A DNA stretch of 64,000 nucleotides. Source: Tritrichomonas musculus (Eukaryota > Parabasalia > Tritrichomonadida > Tritrichomonadidae). The notes under the pieces were generated by a model. That model did not search any database and was not told the origin of the DNA. It was given only the letters and a program-made list of their open reading frames with translations. Shown one piece after another: positions 48,764-59,179 of the stretch. The DNA lies in contig JAPFFF010000013.1 of assembly GCA_039105265.1 (NCBI GenBank), positions 1,178,001-1,242,000 of the forward strand, read 5' to 3'. Position 1 is the first letter of the stretch; every line of letters starts with the position of its first letter. Both the position numbers and the translations under genes were made by a program.

Positions 48764-48935
48764 TCAGATGAAGATGAGGTTCAGATTCAGAAGAATACGA
48801 AATACAGATTCAGATGAAGATGAGGTACAGATTCAGATGAAGATGAGGTACAGATTCAGAAGAATACAAGATACAGATTCAGATGAAGATGAGGTACAGA
48901 TTCAGAAGAATAAAAGATACTGGTTCAGATGAAGA
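48764..48935 (+). repeat. Degenerate tandem array of CAGATTCAGATGAAGATGAG units
   Basis: Two unit types alternate: CAGATTCAGATGAAGATGAG and CAGATTCAGAAGAATAC. In one frame they read as Asp/Glu/Ser-rich sequence (SDSDEDEVQIQKN), but the frame is not kept between units. It is probably the remnant of an acidic low-complexity coding repeat, or a simple satellite. Confidence 0.65.
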
Positions 48936-49311
48936 CGAAGTATAAATTTTGTCTGAAGTTCGTTTATGAACTTCGTCATCTTATATGGCTCGCAACAGAA
49001 AAAAATGCTTAATTTATTGATTTTTTTTTTTTTATAAACTTTTTCTCTTTTTACTTAGAATTTATATTTTTTTTCATTTTTTTCTTGACTTTGTTACTTA
49101 GAGATTGAAATCGTAATATGATGATTTATATATATCTTTTTCATATAATGTTTTTACGTTTTTTATTTATTATTTGCGTTATATTTATATAATTTCTGTT
49201 TTTCTTTATACTATTATCTTTTTTTATGAAGATATTTTAATTTTAATATGAACTTTTTCAATGAAAAAAATTTGAATGAAATAAAATCTCTCAATAATTC
49301 TTAGGATTTTA

Positions 49312-50669
49312 AAATGTATGGAAACTCGAAAAAAACGAAATAGAAATAACTAGTGGTTTTTAAATCATCATATTTTATAATATGTTTTTATATGGAATTT
49401 TATATTATTATAATAGCCACAAAATATTATATTTAAATTTTATTGTGAGATATATGCAAAATATATAAATTGAATAAATAAAAACTATTAAGTATTCAAA
49501 AATACGATTCAAGTAATCCATTATGAAAATCAATAAAAATTTATTATACATTGGAAATATGAATGAATATAAAATGTTATATATATAATTATTAATTATA
49601 ATTTAGGTTTCGAAAAATTTAATAAGATATTGGTAATTTAAACTATGATTTTAATTTCAATAAAATGTTATTAATTTTATTGAATGATTACATACAATAA
49701 TTTGAGAAAATAAAAATCTATCATTATTTTCATTAAAAATGAGAAATTAAAATAGCTCATACAATTATTTATGAATGCTTTATCAAAATATTTTTATACC
49801 TTTGAATTATGGATGAGTTTTTAATTTTGAATGCAATTGGAGATTTATAATTATATATGTATTTATATGTAAAAAATTTTTGTGTTTTATTTTATGATTA
49901 TTTTATCATATTTTGAATTTATATTTGATATAAATTCTATTAAAGAAATTGTTTTAATAAGATAAAAATAAATAATCCAAATTTTATACTCACAAAATAT
50001 TTGAAGAGCTTTTATGTTAAAATTTATGCAAACATAAATATCCTAAAATAGAAACATATTTAACCTAATTCGCTCGGTAAAACCTCATTATATTTTATAT
50101 TATAAGGCATATGTTGTTTAGAGCTTGTAATATTATTCCAGTCTTTCCAGAAAATTCAAGATTTTTTGTGAGAACCAAAAAACGTGCTTATTCAAAAAAA
50201 TGAATATTAAAATAAAATAGACGTTTATTTGAGAGGATTTGGTTTTCAAACATTTTTATCTTTTTTTAATGGCTATATCAAGTTTCTTTGCCTCGATAAA
50301 AAACCATTAATTTTATTATATAATAACATATCCGAAAATTATGTTAAACGGTTAAGCCAATCTCTCCAGAAAAATCACATTTTTTTTAGTCGTAAATTTA
50401 ATTTATAATATCTTCATAATTAGTAAAATAATAAGTGATATAAAATATAAACTAGCATTCAAAAACAATAAAACATATGTTAAGAAAATATAAATGCACA
50501 TATATGATGGTATCATGCAGATATTCCATTTTGATGAGAAAAAATTAATTGGTCTATAAAGTTAAATATATATAATATATCATAAGTATGATATGAATAT
50601 TCAATGTTACCGATCAATATTTGCTATATAAAAAGATAAAAGTATTTCAAAAAACATTCCATACATTTG
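49312..50669 (-). mobile_element. 1358-bp non-coding repeat, copy B (inverted)
   Basis: The reverse complement of 19222-20579 with the same length. Ends and internal landmarks agree (for example GAAACTCGAAAAAAACGAAA at 49321-49340 against 20551-20570). Similarity stops sharply at both ends, where the terminal 12-bp inverted repeats lie. No coding capacity is evident. The two inverted copies 29 kb apart could recombine and invert the DNA between them, which holds the giant surface-protein gene. Confidence 0.65.
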
Positions 50670-51347
50670 TATTTATCATTCTATTTGAAACTTCTTAAAA
50701 CTCATTTAAAACAAATTAACAATATTATTGTTGCTCTAATTGTCTGGAAATAAATGGATATTGAGTATTTTTTTCAAAACATCGAAATGAATTATTATAT
50801 ATAGTCCATTTTACTTAAATTTTCTACATTAAATATGAAATTTAAAAATAATTGGTATTGATATTTTATTATTATGCATTTTTAAAATGAAATTTTCTTT
50901 TTTTTGGAGGTTTTCGTATATAGAATAAACTTTATAATTAACTTTTTGAGAATATTATTTCTAAAAAAAAATTAAGTTTATATCTTAATATTAAATCGCT
51001 ATAATTTAGAATAAATCAATTGATTTCTAATTAGAAATAAATTCAAATAATTCAATTTTTATGATTAAAAAGTTTCTATCATTGAAATTATGATAAGCAA
51101 TAGAAAATAAATTTATTTTTTGATGGATGTACAGAATTCAAGATCCTGCCAAAATTTTGACTTATTTATATATTTATATTATTTAAATAAATTTATATAA
51201 TTCATATTTACATTTTAATAAATAAAATGATTGTACAATTTTAAGATATTTATATTTTTTTAATAAAACGGTTTATTTGAAAATTGATAATATTATTTTA
51301 AAATTTGTGAATTTTTACTCAATTTTAATTTGAATCAAAGTTATTTT

Positions 51348-52037
51348 TTAACTTTTTAAGGGCCGAGTTTGAGAAGATTTTTTTAAATTTTTGAGAACTA
51401 TTCTCAAAAATCGTCTCAAATCTATTTTCAAATGAATTGTTTGTGGTCCAGTTTCTGTTGGACCATGTGTTGGTACTTCTGCTGTTCCTGGTCAATCTGC
51501 TCCCCAAGGAAATGTGAATCCGCATCTATTACATCCACTATTATTCCATACATCTTTGTGTCTACTCTTCGAATATACATCAGCTCGTTTTGTTGTTTCA
51601 TTAGCACAACATGATGTTAAAAATGATTCTTCACATCCAAAGTTTTGTGTATAGATTGTGATACCATTAGCTACAATTTCATATTTTTCAATAGCATCAC
51701 GAGCATCTTTGAAACCAAACCACACACGGTCAAATTTATATTCTCCAGATGTTAAAAATCCTAATCCTAAGCCTTTCATTCCAATATTAACTTGCATATC
51801 AGCTTTGATAAATCCATTATATATATCAGCTGTGTTTTTTGTATTTGGTGATATGATAACTGATGTATAGCTTCCTTGCGGAATGTGTGGTGATGGTGAA
51901 TATGATGTTTGAGGATTAATAGTATATTGTTTATTTGTATCACTCATAGCAATACAATTATCAACGATATCAAAATATGATGCAATTTGTGAACATACTT
52001 CAGTACTGGTTTTCAAATAGGCTTCATTATTAATCAT
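51348..52037 (-). pseudogene. Maverick major capsid protein, N-terminal half
   Basis: The 181-codon frame from 52037 ends at a TGA (51492-51494); the same frame stays open for about another 47 codons to a TAA at 51348. It begins MINNEAYLKTSTEVCSQIAS and contains DRVWFGFKDARDAIEKYEIV and NGITIYTQN, typical of the first jelly roll of Polinton double-jelly-roll capsid proteins, which form the virion shell. The family is normally about 500-650 residues, so more than half is missing. The Pro/Thr-rich sequence after the TGA looks like genuine coding sequence, so the TGA is probably a mutation. Confidence 0.6.
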
Positions 52038-52076
52038 TTTGTATCAAAAATAAAAAAACATGATTTAACTCATTCA

Positions 52077-52568
52077 TCAAGCCATATGAACAAATATATT
52101 ATTTCGTCGACGAGGTATAGTTGCTTCAATATTTTCACCAATATTGTTTTCATTTGAATAATCATTATATGATATTGATGGTTGTTGATATTGTTTGTTC
52201 ATTTGTTTTCGAAAGACTTCTTTCATTAATTGCTTCAGTTCTTTACGTTGACGATTTATTTTCATCTCTTCACCCAATCGTTTTAATTCATCTAATATCT
52301 CATAATTAAAAGTCGGGTCATTTGTTTTAGTTCTTCGATGACGTGTTGGTTTTGTTTGTTCATTGTCTGATTCATCATCAGTTGCTTCATTGTTTGAATC
52401 ATTTGTTAGCTCATCATCATTTGATTCAATAACTGGTTTCTTACGTTCGCGTACAATATATTTTCCTTCAGTTCTCGTTGGTAGCACTTCATAATTTTCA
52501 TCATCATGACCTTGTAGCCATCGTTGTATAATAGCTAATCGTCTACTGCCTCTAATTTGTTTGGACAT
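52077..52568 (-). CDS. Small basic/acidic Maverick protein, unknown
   Basis: A 163-residue protein between the capsid gene and the next small gene. It has a basic start (MSKQIRGSRRLAIIQRWLQG), an acidic centre rich in Asp/Glu/Asn (about 48-72), a KPTRHRRTK patch and a Gln-rich helical C-terminal part. Its position matches the small unassigned genes (PX/PY class) of Mavericks; a DNA- or capsid-associated role is possible but not shown. The frame is intact. Confidence 0.6.
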   Translation of the reverse strand: MSKQIRGSRRLAIIQRWLQGHDDENYEVLPTRTEGKYIVRERKKPVIESNDDELTNDSNNEATDDESDNEQTKPTRHRRTKTNDPTFNYEILDELKRLGEEMKINRQRKELKQLMKEVFRKQMNKQYQQPSISYNDYSNENNIGENIEATIPRRRNNIFVHMA

Positions 52569-52627
52569 TTAAATATCAACAAAAAACAGTTTTAAGCAAA
52601 GAAAAACAGAAAAATCATCAAGATGCA

Positions 52628-53029
52628 CTATCCTTCATATCCTACAGCTTTTCGATATTTATTATTTTTCATTTCTTTCTTTCGTCCTACACTATAATCT
52701 ATTGCTGGTTTATCATATTTATAATTATGTGCTTCATTACTGATTTTAATTAATGCTCCCTTCAGTTTACTATTTGGTAATACATCAATGACTTCATTTG
52801 CTGCATTTGATATTTTATCTCTCATGTTTTGACTCAAGAATTTTTTACCAACATGTCCAGCAACCTTGCCAATCAATCCACTGTGATTGTCCATAAAATC
52901 AGTAGCTGCATTATATAAACCTCGTAATCTACCAACTGATGCCACATTAGCTACATTAAATAATTTACGACCATAATGTCCCAAATTCTTTTTGATTTCT
53001 GGTTTAATGATATCTTTGTATAATCCCAT
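52628..53029 (-). CDS. Small Maverick virion-type protein, unknown
   Basis: A 133-residue basic protein with amphipathic helical segments (MGLYKDIIKPEIKKNLGHYG, HSGLIGKVAGHVGKKFL). Its size, position next to the ATPase and capsid genes, and Gly-rich amphipathic N-terminal part recall adenovirus pVI-like or other minor virion proteins of Polintons. This is an analogy by context, not a clear match. The frame is intact. Confidence 0.55.
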   Translation of the reverse strand: MGLYKDIIKPEIKKNLGHYGRKLFNVANVASVGRLRGLYNAATDFMDNHSGLIGKVAGHVGKKFLSQNMRDKISNAANEVIDVLPNSKLKGALIKISNEAHNYKYDKPAIDYSVGRKKEMKNNKYRKAVGYEG

Positions 53030-53052
53030 TTATAATTTAATAAAATCAATCA

Positions 53053-53912
53053 TTATTCAAAATAATATTCACCAGCTGTGATATTCATTATAAATTTGTC
53101 ATGAGGGTCGTCATGTTGTAGATATTCATTAACTGTCGATTTAACATCAAGATTATTATTCGTTTGCATCAACAATGCTGTGAAATCCTCTTTGCGAAAT
53201 CCACTATAACAAATAATATCTGTAGCCATACGTTTTGCATTCAAATGAACGAATCTCAATGTTTGAAAAGCCATTATACATGTCAAATTATAGTGTCTCG
53301 TTTTTGTTAGCAATCTTATGAATTCACTATTTCCATTCTTCAACAAATCACTACCTGCACAATCATCAAGTATAATCAATGTATTGTATGGATAAGCTGT
53401 CGTGTTATATTTGACAAGCTTGTTTGAAATATAAGCTATTCTATCTTCAATGTCAAATAATGAATGTTTATTTATTAATCGTGCCATCTCTTCTGACGTT
53501 TCTTTTAGTTTAGACAATACATGTTTCACCATTGCATAATATTTCGTTTTTCGTTTAATATGTTTCTTCAAATAATTCATTAATTCATCTTCACTAACAT
53601 AATTGATTTTGTTTTAATATTTTTACTCAACACTTCAGATGTTTTATCAGCTTTACCACTAGTTGAACAAAAAATGATTTTATTATAATATGGATGTTTA
53701 AATAGCTTTTCCGTTATCATAATATGTTTCCATAGCCAATATGTTTTACCTCTACCTGGTTTGCCAATCAGAAAATAAATACCATTAGTTGAAAATGGAT
53801 AGTTTGGTGATAATGGTTTAATCAATGCGCCTTCAATTTCTTTCTCATTTTTCTTCAATGTTGTTTTAATTAGTGATTCAACTTGTTTTATTAATCTGCT
53901 CATTTTATTCAT
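53053..53912 (-). pseudogene. Maverick FtsK/HerA-type packaging ATPase, frame-shifted
   Basis: An A32-like DNA-packaging ATPase. The first frame (53912-53580) carries the Walker A loop IGKPGRGKT; the second (53580-53053) carries Walker B LIILDDC and the downstream motif region (LTKTRHYNLTCIMAFQTLR). A one-base shift near 53600-53612 separates them: coding-like sequence (VSEDELMNYL) continues in the second frame upstream of its first ATG. The intact gene would be about 285 residues, normal for the family. As it stands no complete ATPase can be made. Confidence 0.8.
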
Positions 53913-54043
53913 ATATAAATGTTTTCATTCGAAGATTATTTAAAGCTTTTGGAACGAATGACTGTCATTCAAATGTATATTGAAATTACAGGATTTGTCA
54001 TCAATAAATTTTCAAAAATATATAATAAATATATGAACGACAA

Positions 54044-55130
54044 TTAAGACCATTTTAATATTTGCGGTGGTATCGTTTGTTGTTTGCTCCAATATTCACG
54101 TTCCATTCGACTTAACATCGCTGGATTACCTTCTCTCAAATTTCTCGCTGCTATTTTATCTTTCACGCCGCCTTCATAAACGACTTGATATTGATTTAAT
54201 TTTTTATTGTAGCCAGTTATTTTGTCAATAATTCCACGTTTACCATCCTTCAATGTCTCAGCGATATTTTTATAATCTGTCTTCACTAATTGATATCCAG
54301 GATATTTATCAACTGATTTATCTTTAGCTTTAATCATAAATTGATTTCCAACTTTAGAATCAACAATATATGCCTCTTTGCTAACATGTGAACGTTTTTT
54401 TGTTTTTGCAAATGATGGACCATCAATGTTAACTATTCTCACTCTATCATCAGGTTATAACCATATGGATTATTTTTAGATATTTTTTAATATATTCCAT
54501 TTCATCATTTTCTGATATATCATTTGGTGCTCTATTATTCAATGATTTATGTGGTGTTTCATTATATGCTTCAATTAATGATTTCATTTCATCTTCAGCA
54601 ATATATCTATTTTCACCTATCATATCCCTAATTGTTCTCATGAATCGATTTATTATTCCCAACTCATTATGATTATTATCTTCTGTTGTTCTATAAATAA
54701 TGTTCTTTGATTTAATGTAATCCAAGAATTCATTTGACAAACAGGCTGGGTCTTGGTCTGACGTTATTGAATATACATTTTTGATATCAACTATGAATTT
54801 TTTAAATGCTTCAATTATTGTTTTTGCTCCTTTCCCAAACAACGGATAACTGTAAGCTTTGCGTGTGTTTATATTAATGAACATCAAATAATTTAATTCA
54901 TTCTTTCGTCTATTATTAATGAACGTGTCCATTTGATATCCTCCAGGACGTTTTGAATAGATGTTCATATATTTTGGTTTGTCTGGTACTACATCATGAA
55001 TGATATTATTTTTCAAATATTCTCTTGCTTCCTTTTCATTAAATCCATATCTTTTCGCTAGTGGTACAAATTATGATGGTGTCCGCCATGGATAACGATT
55101 ATTTAAATCTTCAATTGACTTGAAAGTCAT
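54044..55130 (-). pseudogene. Maverick DDE integrase, broken
   Basis: A retrovirus-type integrase. The catalytic triad is visible: Asp in YQMDTF, Asp in SDQDPA and Glu in NHNELG. The natural start is the ATG at 55130, one base after the stop of the upstream gene; an in-frame TAA at 55071-55073 interrupts the N-terminal part. A frame shift near 54450-54480 separates the core from the C-terminal part (54044-54442), which has the DDRVRI and KYPGYQLV-type chromo/SH3-like region that binds DNA or chromatin. Two lesions make it inactive. Confidence 0.8.
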
Positions 55131-55131
55131 T

Positions 55132-56148
55132 TTATATATATAACAACTTCTGATGATTCATCATCTGCATTTCAATCATAAAACTTTCACTAACTGGTAA
55201 TTTTACTGGCATTTTATAATTGCGACCACTATAGAATTCAATCCAAAATATTTGGTCAGTAGAATTCAATTTGAAATTTTTGATTGGCGAGAAAATTTGA
55301 TAACTATTTCCAACATATCCCTTGCTTGTCTCTTCAGCTATTGATGAATACACTTTGCAACTGTGTCTATCCCACACATTCTCAAATTTAATTTCTTTCA
55401 TCCATTTTCCTTCAACCTTGTCATCAGTGATGTCCATATAATTGTTCGGGTCATTTTGAAAATGCTCAAAGCCAACATTCATGATATCTGCAAAATCGCA
55501 TATAACATGTGGTTCGTTATACTGTTCTTTGTTATTTTTGTCATAATGTCTATATTTAAATTTAATAGCTATTTCAACATTACATAATTTATTTTTATCA
55601 TCTTCATCTACTTCATCTTCCTTTAGTTCATTCGCTGCTGAATAAATAGTTTCGATAAACATCTTTTTGTTGTAGTCATAGTATCCATCCATTTGAACGT
55701 CTCTAATTCGTTTTTGATTTTTGATATACATCTCGGGTATCTCTTCATCATTGATGAAAAACTTTGGATAACCTTCTTTCCATTGATAATTATTGTAATG
55801 TCTAAAAGCGATATTCAATTGTTCATTCATATCTTTCCAAACTTCTCTCAAATTCTTGTCTGTTGATAACCATGAAACAATATTACATTCAACTTGGTTC
55901 ACTTTCGATGTGTCATTTCTGAAATATTTTCTGACTTTGATATTAAATTCTATTTTACGACGTCTCGCTAACATCCATATTGTACGAAAGCCAATAATTG
56001 TCTCTCTTTTGTCTGCAGTACACCAATCAGCTGGAAAATTAAAATAAAATCTATTTGGTCTGTCATTGTCTTGCTTTCCATCTTCCCTGAAGAACACGTA
56101 TTCTTTTGGTATTGGCGTGTAATCGATTGGGCCAGTTAATCGTTTCAT
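55132..56148 (-). CDS. Maverick structural-type protein, possible minor capsid
   Basis: A 338-residue protein, intact. It begins MKRLTGPIDYTPIPKEYVFF and is rich in aromatic and charged residues with many predicted beta strands (FYFNFPADWC, IEFNIKVRKYF, IWFIEFY-like segments). There is no catalytic motif. Its place beside integrase and ATPase suggests a Maverick virion protein such as the penton/minor capsid, but I cannot show the family. The integrase ATG follows its stop by one base, a viral-like packing. Confidence 0.55.
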   Translation of the reverse strand: MKRLTGPIDYTPIPKEYVFFREDGKQDNDRPNRFYFNFPADWCTADKRETIIGFRTIWMLARRRKIEFNIKVRKYFRNDTSKVNQVECNIVSWLSTDKNLREVWKDMNEQLNIAFRHYNNYQWKEGYPKFFINDEEIPEMYIKNQKRIRDVQMDGYYDYNKKMFIETIYSAANELKEDEVDEDDKNKLCNVEIAIKFKYRHYDKNNKEQYNEPHVICDFADIMNVGFEHFQNDPNNYMDITDDKVEGKWMKEIKFENVWDRHSCKVYSSIAEETSKGYVGNSYQIFSPIKNFKLNSTDQIFWIEFYSGRNYKMPVKLPVSESFMIEMQMMNHQKLLYI

Positions 56149-56363
56149 TTATGATATCAATAAATTATATTTCATTTGTTCATCATCTGATGAATGACAA
56201 TTTATGAATATCATTTGTTGTATCAATAAATGAATAACGACAATACTGTCATCAGCGACGATATACATTAAATATACGCGCCACGAGACGTAAATCATGA
56301 CATCTCTTCTTGATTGTCATTTTGTCATTTTCGTTATTAAAATAGACCAAAAGTGTAAGTTTC

Positions 56364-57616
56364 ATGTGTGTAGTGTGGTGTGAAACACCCACTATCCTAT
56401 ATTACCAACGACCTACAACAAGGTACATCGATACCGATGACTACCTCTTCAACAAACTCAAGCGAGATCGAAAGAAGACTCATCTCGAAGACACCATCAG
56501 TAAAGAACAACGTAGACTCAGATTCGATAGAGAGGTCCATAAACGAGACCAGTCCGCGATCAGAGAGCGCATCAACGACATCAAAGAGTTCTGGAGAACC
56601 CAATCGCTGAAGAAGACCAAAATCGAGAAATACCTTGACGAATTAGATATCTGGACCCCAGATGAGAACGTCAATAGCCTCAAATCCTTCAGGGAATGGA
56701 AACAACTGGGTAATGAACAGCAGAGAATCGTTGACGACATCATGGAACAGCTCGAAAGAAGTCCACATCAATGGGCTATCAACTTCGAACAGCTCAACAA
56801 CAAGGGTCGATGATGTATCCCCAGAGTACTTCTATGAAGAAGGTGGCGAAGAACTCCCTTCTTGGTCTCTCTTTACTGAGCTCAGTTTCGGCCCCTACCA
56901 AAAGTACGACGGTAACAAAGATCGTGGTGGTGACTTCTTTCCATACTTGACCGTTCCGAGCACTCCCAAGGTGTTAGTCGATTACCTCAAACGTTTCCAG
57001 ATATTCGACTCATTGATTGACGACAAGGGTAAACAACGATGTGAACTCAATGACTGTTGTTTCGTCTATGTACTCATGATGACCGACTGCTATGATGAAC
57101 CAACCCTAAATCAGATCCGGTTACGTATCCAGAATCGATACCTGTCGCAGGGTTCCATAGAGAAGATCTGTCAAGAGTTTCACATCCATATCACGTTGTC
57201 GTTAATCGATGAAGACACTGCCGGAAAGAACAAGAAACAGACGAATCGAACCACCAAGAAAGATGGTTCACGGCCATTACTTCCTCGAAGAAGAGGCTCC
57301 CTTCTGCGGCTACTACATCAAACACCTCCATGTGTGTGAATCCAATGAGAATATGTTCGACAAAGAGATCTATCACGGAAGAGTCATTAACGGTCGCTCA
57401 AGAGTGAAGTCATCTCAGTTACTCCGTTTGATGATGAGCCAGCACTATTTCACCCCCATCACGTACGGCCAGTGTCGAATCCTCAAGACAGTCTTCTTCA
57501 ACGAGATCAACAACGACCTCTCCAACGTGAACCTCGACTACGACGTCGATTACATGATCCATGGAAAGGGACTTCCGATGGAAGTCATCTATGCCAGATC
57601 TGGCATAGATCCCTAA
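56364..57616 (+). pseudogene. Maverick-type B-family DNA polymerase, N-terminal fragment
   Basis: Three successive frames together read as one protein: 56364-56813, then sequence from about 56800 to 57255, then about 57245-57616, so two frame shifts. The segment ELNDCCFVYVLMMTDCYDEP, followed by EKICQEFHIHITLSL and HGHYFLEEEAPFCGYYIKHL, matches the region before the exonuclease/polymerase core of trichomonad Maverick polymerases. The polymerase core itself (DxD palm motifs) is absent; coding sequence stops in a 24-bp palindrome at 57587-57610. GC content is near half, unlike the adjacent Maverick. Confidence 0.65.
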
Positions 57617-58321
57617 TGAGGCGATAATTGTCTTTGTGGGCGAGCATGCATGAATAGACTTGGTTCTCGATGATGGGTTGTGAGGTCTTCTTACGCTTGA
57701 TCTTGTCGAACTGTTCATCAGGGATATCGTCTGGGAGATTCAATGCGGCTTTGATCTGAAACTTCCAGTAACTACCACATAACTTCGAATGGAGGACCAA
57801 CTTATGCTGCCCAGGAATGGTGGTGTGATGGACTTCTTCGATCTGGTCGATAGCGGGATTGAAGGCATCGGTGAAGACATACTTGTTGAACATCTCTTAG
57901 GCGGACTGTTTACGAGGATTCTTCATTTGATAGCCGCCCTTGGGGTTCTCCAACACGTTCTGGTACCACTGAGGAGTCTGAGAAACGTTAGTTCCGATGA
58001 CGGTATTTACTTGATGGATTTGCTCAGGATGTTGTGCGTGATCGTAGTCAGAGTAGGTGACACCCAATGTGTCGTTGATGAAGCCACGTTTCGTGATGGG
58101 TTTACCGCCATGTCGTCGCTTATATTCAGCACGAGATGCTTTGTCGGGATATGTTGAATGGTATGCCAAAGTTTTTGGCCAGTAGAATTGGACTGTTGTG
58201 TATCCGTTCGCGTAGACTGGGTTTGTGGAGAGATGAAGCTGTTCATGCGCTTCACGTCTTGTTTCAGCCCAAGGATAATGTCCATCAGTTCTTTCATTCC
58301 GGTTTTACCCTTCGAGGTCAT
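57585..58321 (-). pseudogene. Unrecognised GC-rich gene, broken
   Basis: Minus-strand coding-like sequence starting MTSKGKTGMKELMDIILG at 58321. A frame shift near 58160 leads into KASRAEYKRRHGGKPITKRG; an in-frame TAA at 57897-57899 interrupts it; the same frame then continues (MFNKYVFTDAFNPAIDQIEE) to 57585. It has the same GC-rich character as the polymerase fragment and meets it tail-to-tail at the palindrome. No family is recognised; association with a viral-type element is inferred from the neighbour. Confidence 0.5.
57587..57610. repeat. Perfect 24-bp palindrome at a gene junction
   Basis: The half-site ATCTATGCCAGA is followed by its exact complement. It sits where the plus-strand polymerase fragment and the minus-strand unknown gene meet and encodes part of both. 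This looks like a fold-back or recombination junction between two fragments. Confidence 0.85.
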
Positions 58322-58439
58322 TTGGTTACGAGTAAAAAGTTGGTAGGTCGGTCACGAGATAGTCACTGAAGGAGTCTCTCACAACGGATAGGTGTCGAAG
58401 CCGCCACTTACAGCGAATAGAACCCCGAGGCCGTCGATA

Positions 58440-58557
58440 GGAGTCACGCTAACGGGTCGTTTCGGCAGTCGTCGGAGTCACGCTAACGGGTGTTTTTGGG
58501 TCGTTTCGGCATGGGTGGAGCCGTTTAAAAGACTGTCGTTGGAGTCACCGTAACGGG
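58440..58557 (+). repeat. Three copies of a GC-rich 17-mer
   Basis: GGAGTCACGCTAACGGG occurs at 58440-58456 and 58474-58490; a variant GGAGTCACCGTAACGGG lies at 58541-58557. TCGTTTCGGCA also occurs twice, each time downstream of a copy. These lie at the outer end of the GC-rich island, which stops near 58640, and may belong to the subterminal region of the inserted element. Confidence 0.7.
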
Positions 58558-59179
58558 CGTTTTAGAGTCGATGGAAAGCACTCAACGAGGTTAGCTGGGA
58601 GTCCTGGGCATTGACCAGGAATCACAGCTTTTAGAATCTACTAATTGTGAGAGAAATGTTCACAAATCAAATATGAATATTTAAAAACGTATATATCCCA
58701 TAAATTATTAATGAATAAAAAGAAAAAGAAATATATTTTGAAATTTTAGCTTTCAATGTTAACATGATATAAATATTGCTGGTTTTGAATCCAAAAATTT
58801 TACTGCTTAAATAATTCTTTGATTATATATTTTTTGGAATCATTATTGCATGATAGGAACTCAGTTATTTTTTGTATGACTATTTGTTGAGGAATATTTA
58901 TTTTTTTGTAAACCTTAATTTATGGCATTTTTCGAAATCATTAATTTGATTATAATTTCGCATAAAAATGCACAAATTCATTTTTTAAAACTAAGTTCTA
59001 TATATTTATAATCGAAAATCCTGGAAATCATTGAATTTTATGAACCGTAATAATATCCAATTTTGATTTTTTTAAATTTTTTAAGTATTACGAATTATGA
59101 TTTAAAAAATGAATCAATAACTTCATATTCATAATTTATTTTTAAATTTATTCTTTATTTTTTAATGAATTTTAATTAT
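58558..59179. other. Transition from GC-rich to AT-rich DNA
   Basis: GC-rich sequence continues to about 58640 and then becomes ordinary AT-rich DNA. No gene is recognised. Confidence 0.5.

Larger units (their letters stand above)
47731..51347. other. 3.6-kb gene-free region
   Basis: No gene is recognised. It contains a perfect 20-bp inverted repeat (48194-48274), a degenerate tandem array (48764-48935) and copy B of the 1358-bp repeat (49312-50669), each listed. The remaining sequence is AT-rich. The last 650 bases before 51348 lead to the truncated end of the Maverick; no Maverick terminal repeat was identified there. Confidence 0.6.
51348..56148 (-). mobile_element. Decayed, truncated Maverick/Polinton
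   Basis: Six Maverick-type genes lie in a row on the minus strand, read from 56148 downwards: a structural-type gene, integrase, packaging ATPase, two small proteins and the start of the major capsid gene. Integrase, ATPase and capsid genes are each broken. B-family polymerase, protease and the second half of the capsid gene are missing, and no terminal inverted repeats were found. A complete trichomonad Maverick is 15-20 kb, so this is a fragment of about a quarter to a third. The broken polymerase in the GC-rich island next to it has a different composition and probably comes from another element. Confidence 0.85.

Noticed and set aside
48764-48935. CRISPR-like or regulatory array
   Set aside because: There are no spacers of constant length, and units abut directly; it is a decayed tandem repeat in a eukaryotic genome.
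52077-56148. Intact, replication-competent Maverick
   Set aside because: Polymerase, protease, terminal repeats and much of the capsid gene are absent, and the integrase, ATPase and capsid genes are broken.
58136-58369. Plus-strand open frames over the GC-rich end
   Set aside because: Opposite to the broken minus-strand gene, which has longer protein-like stretches; no motif on the plus strand.
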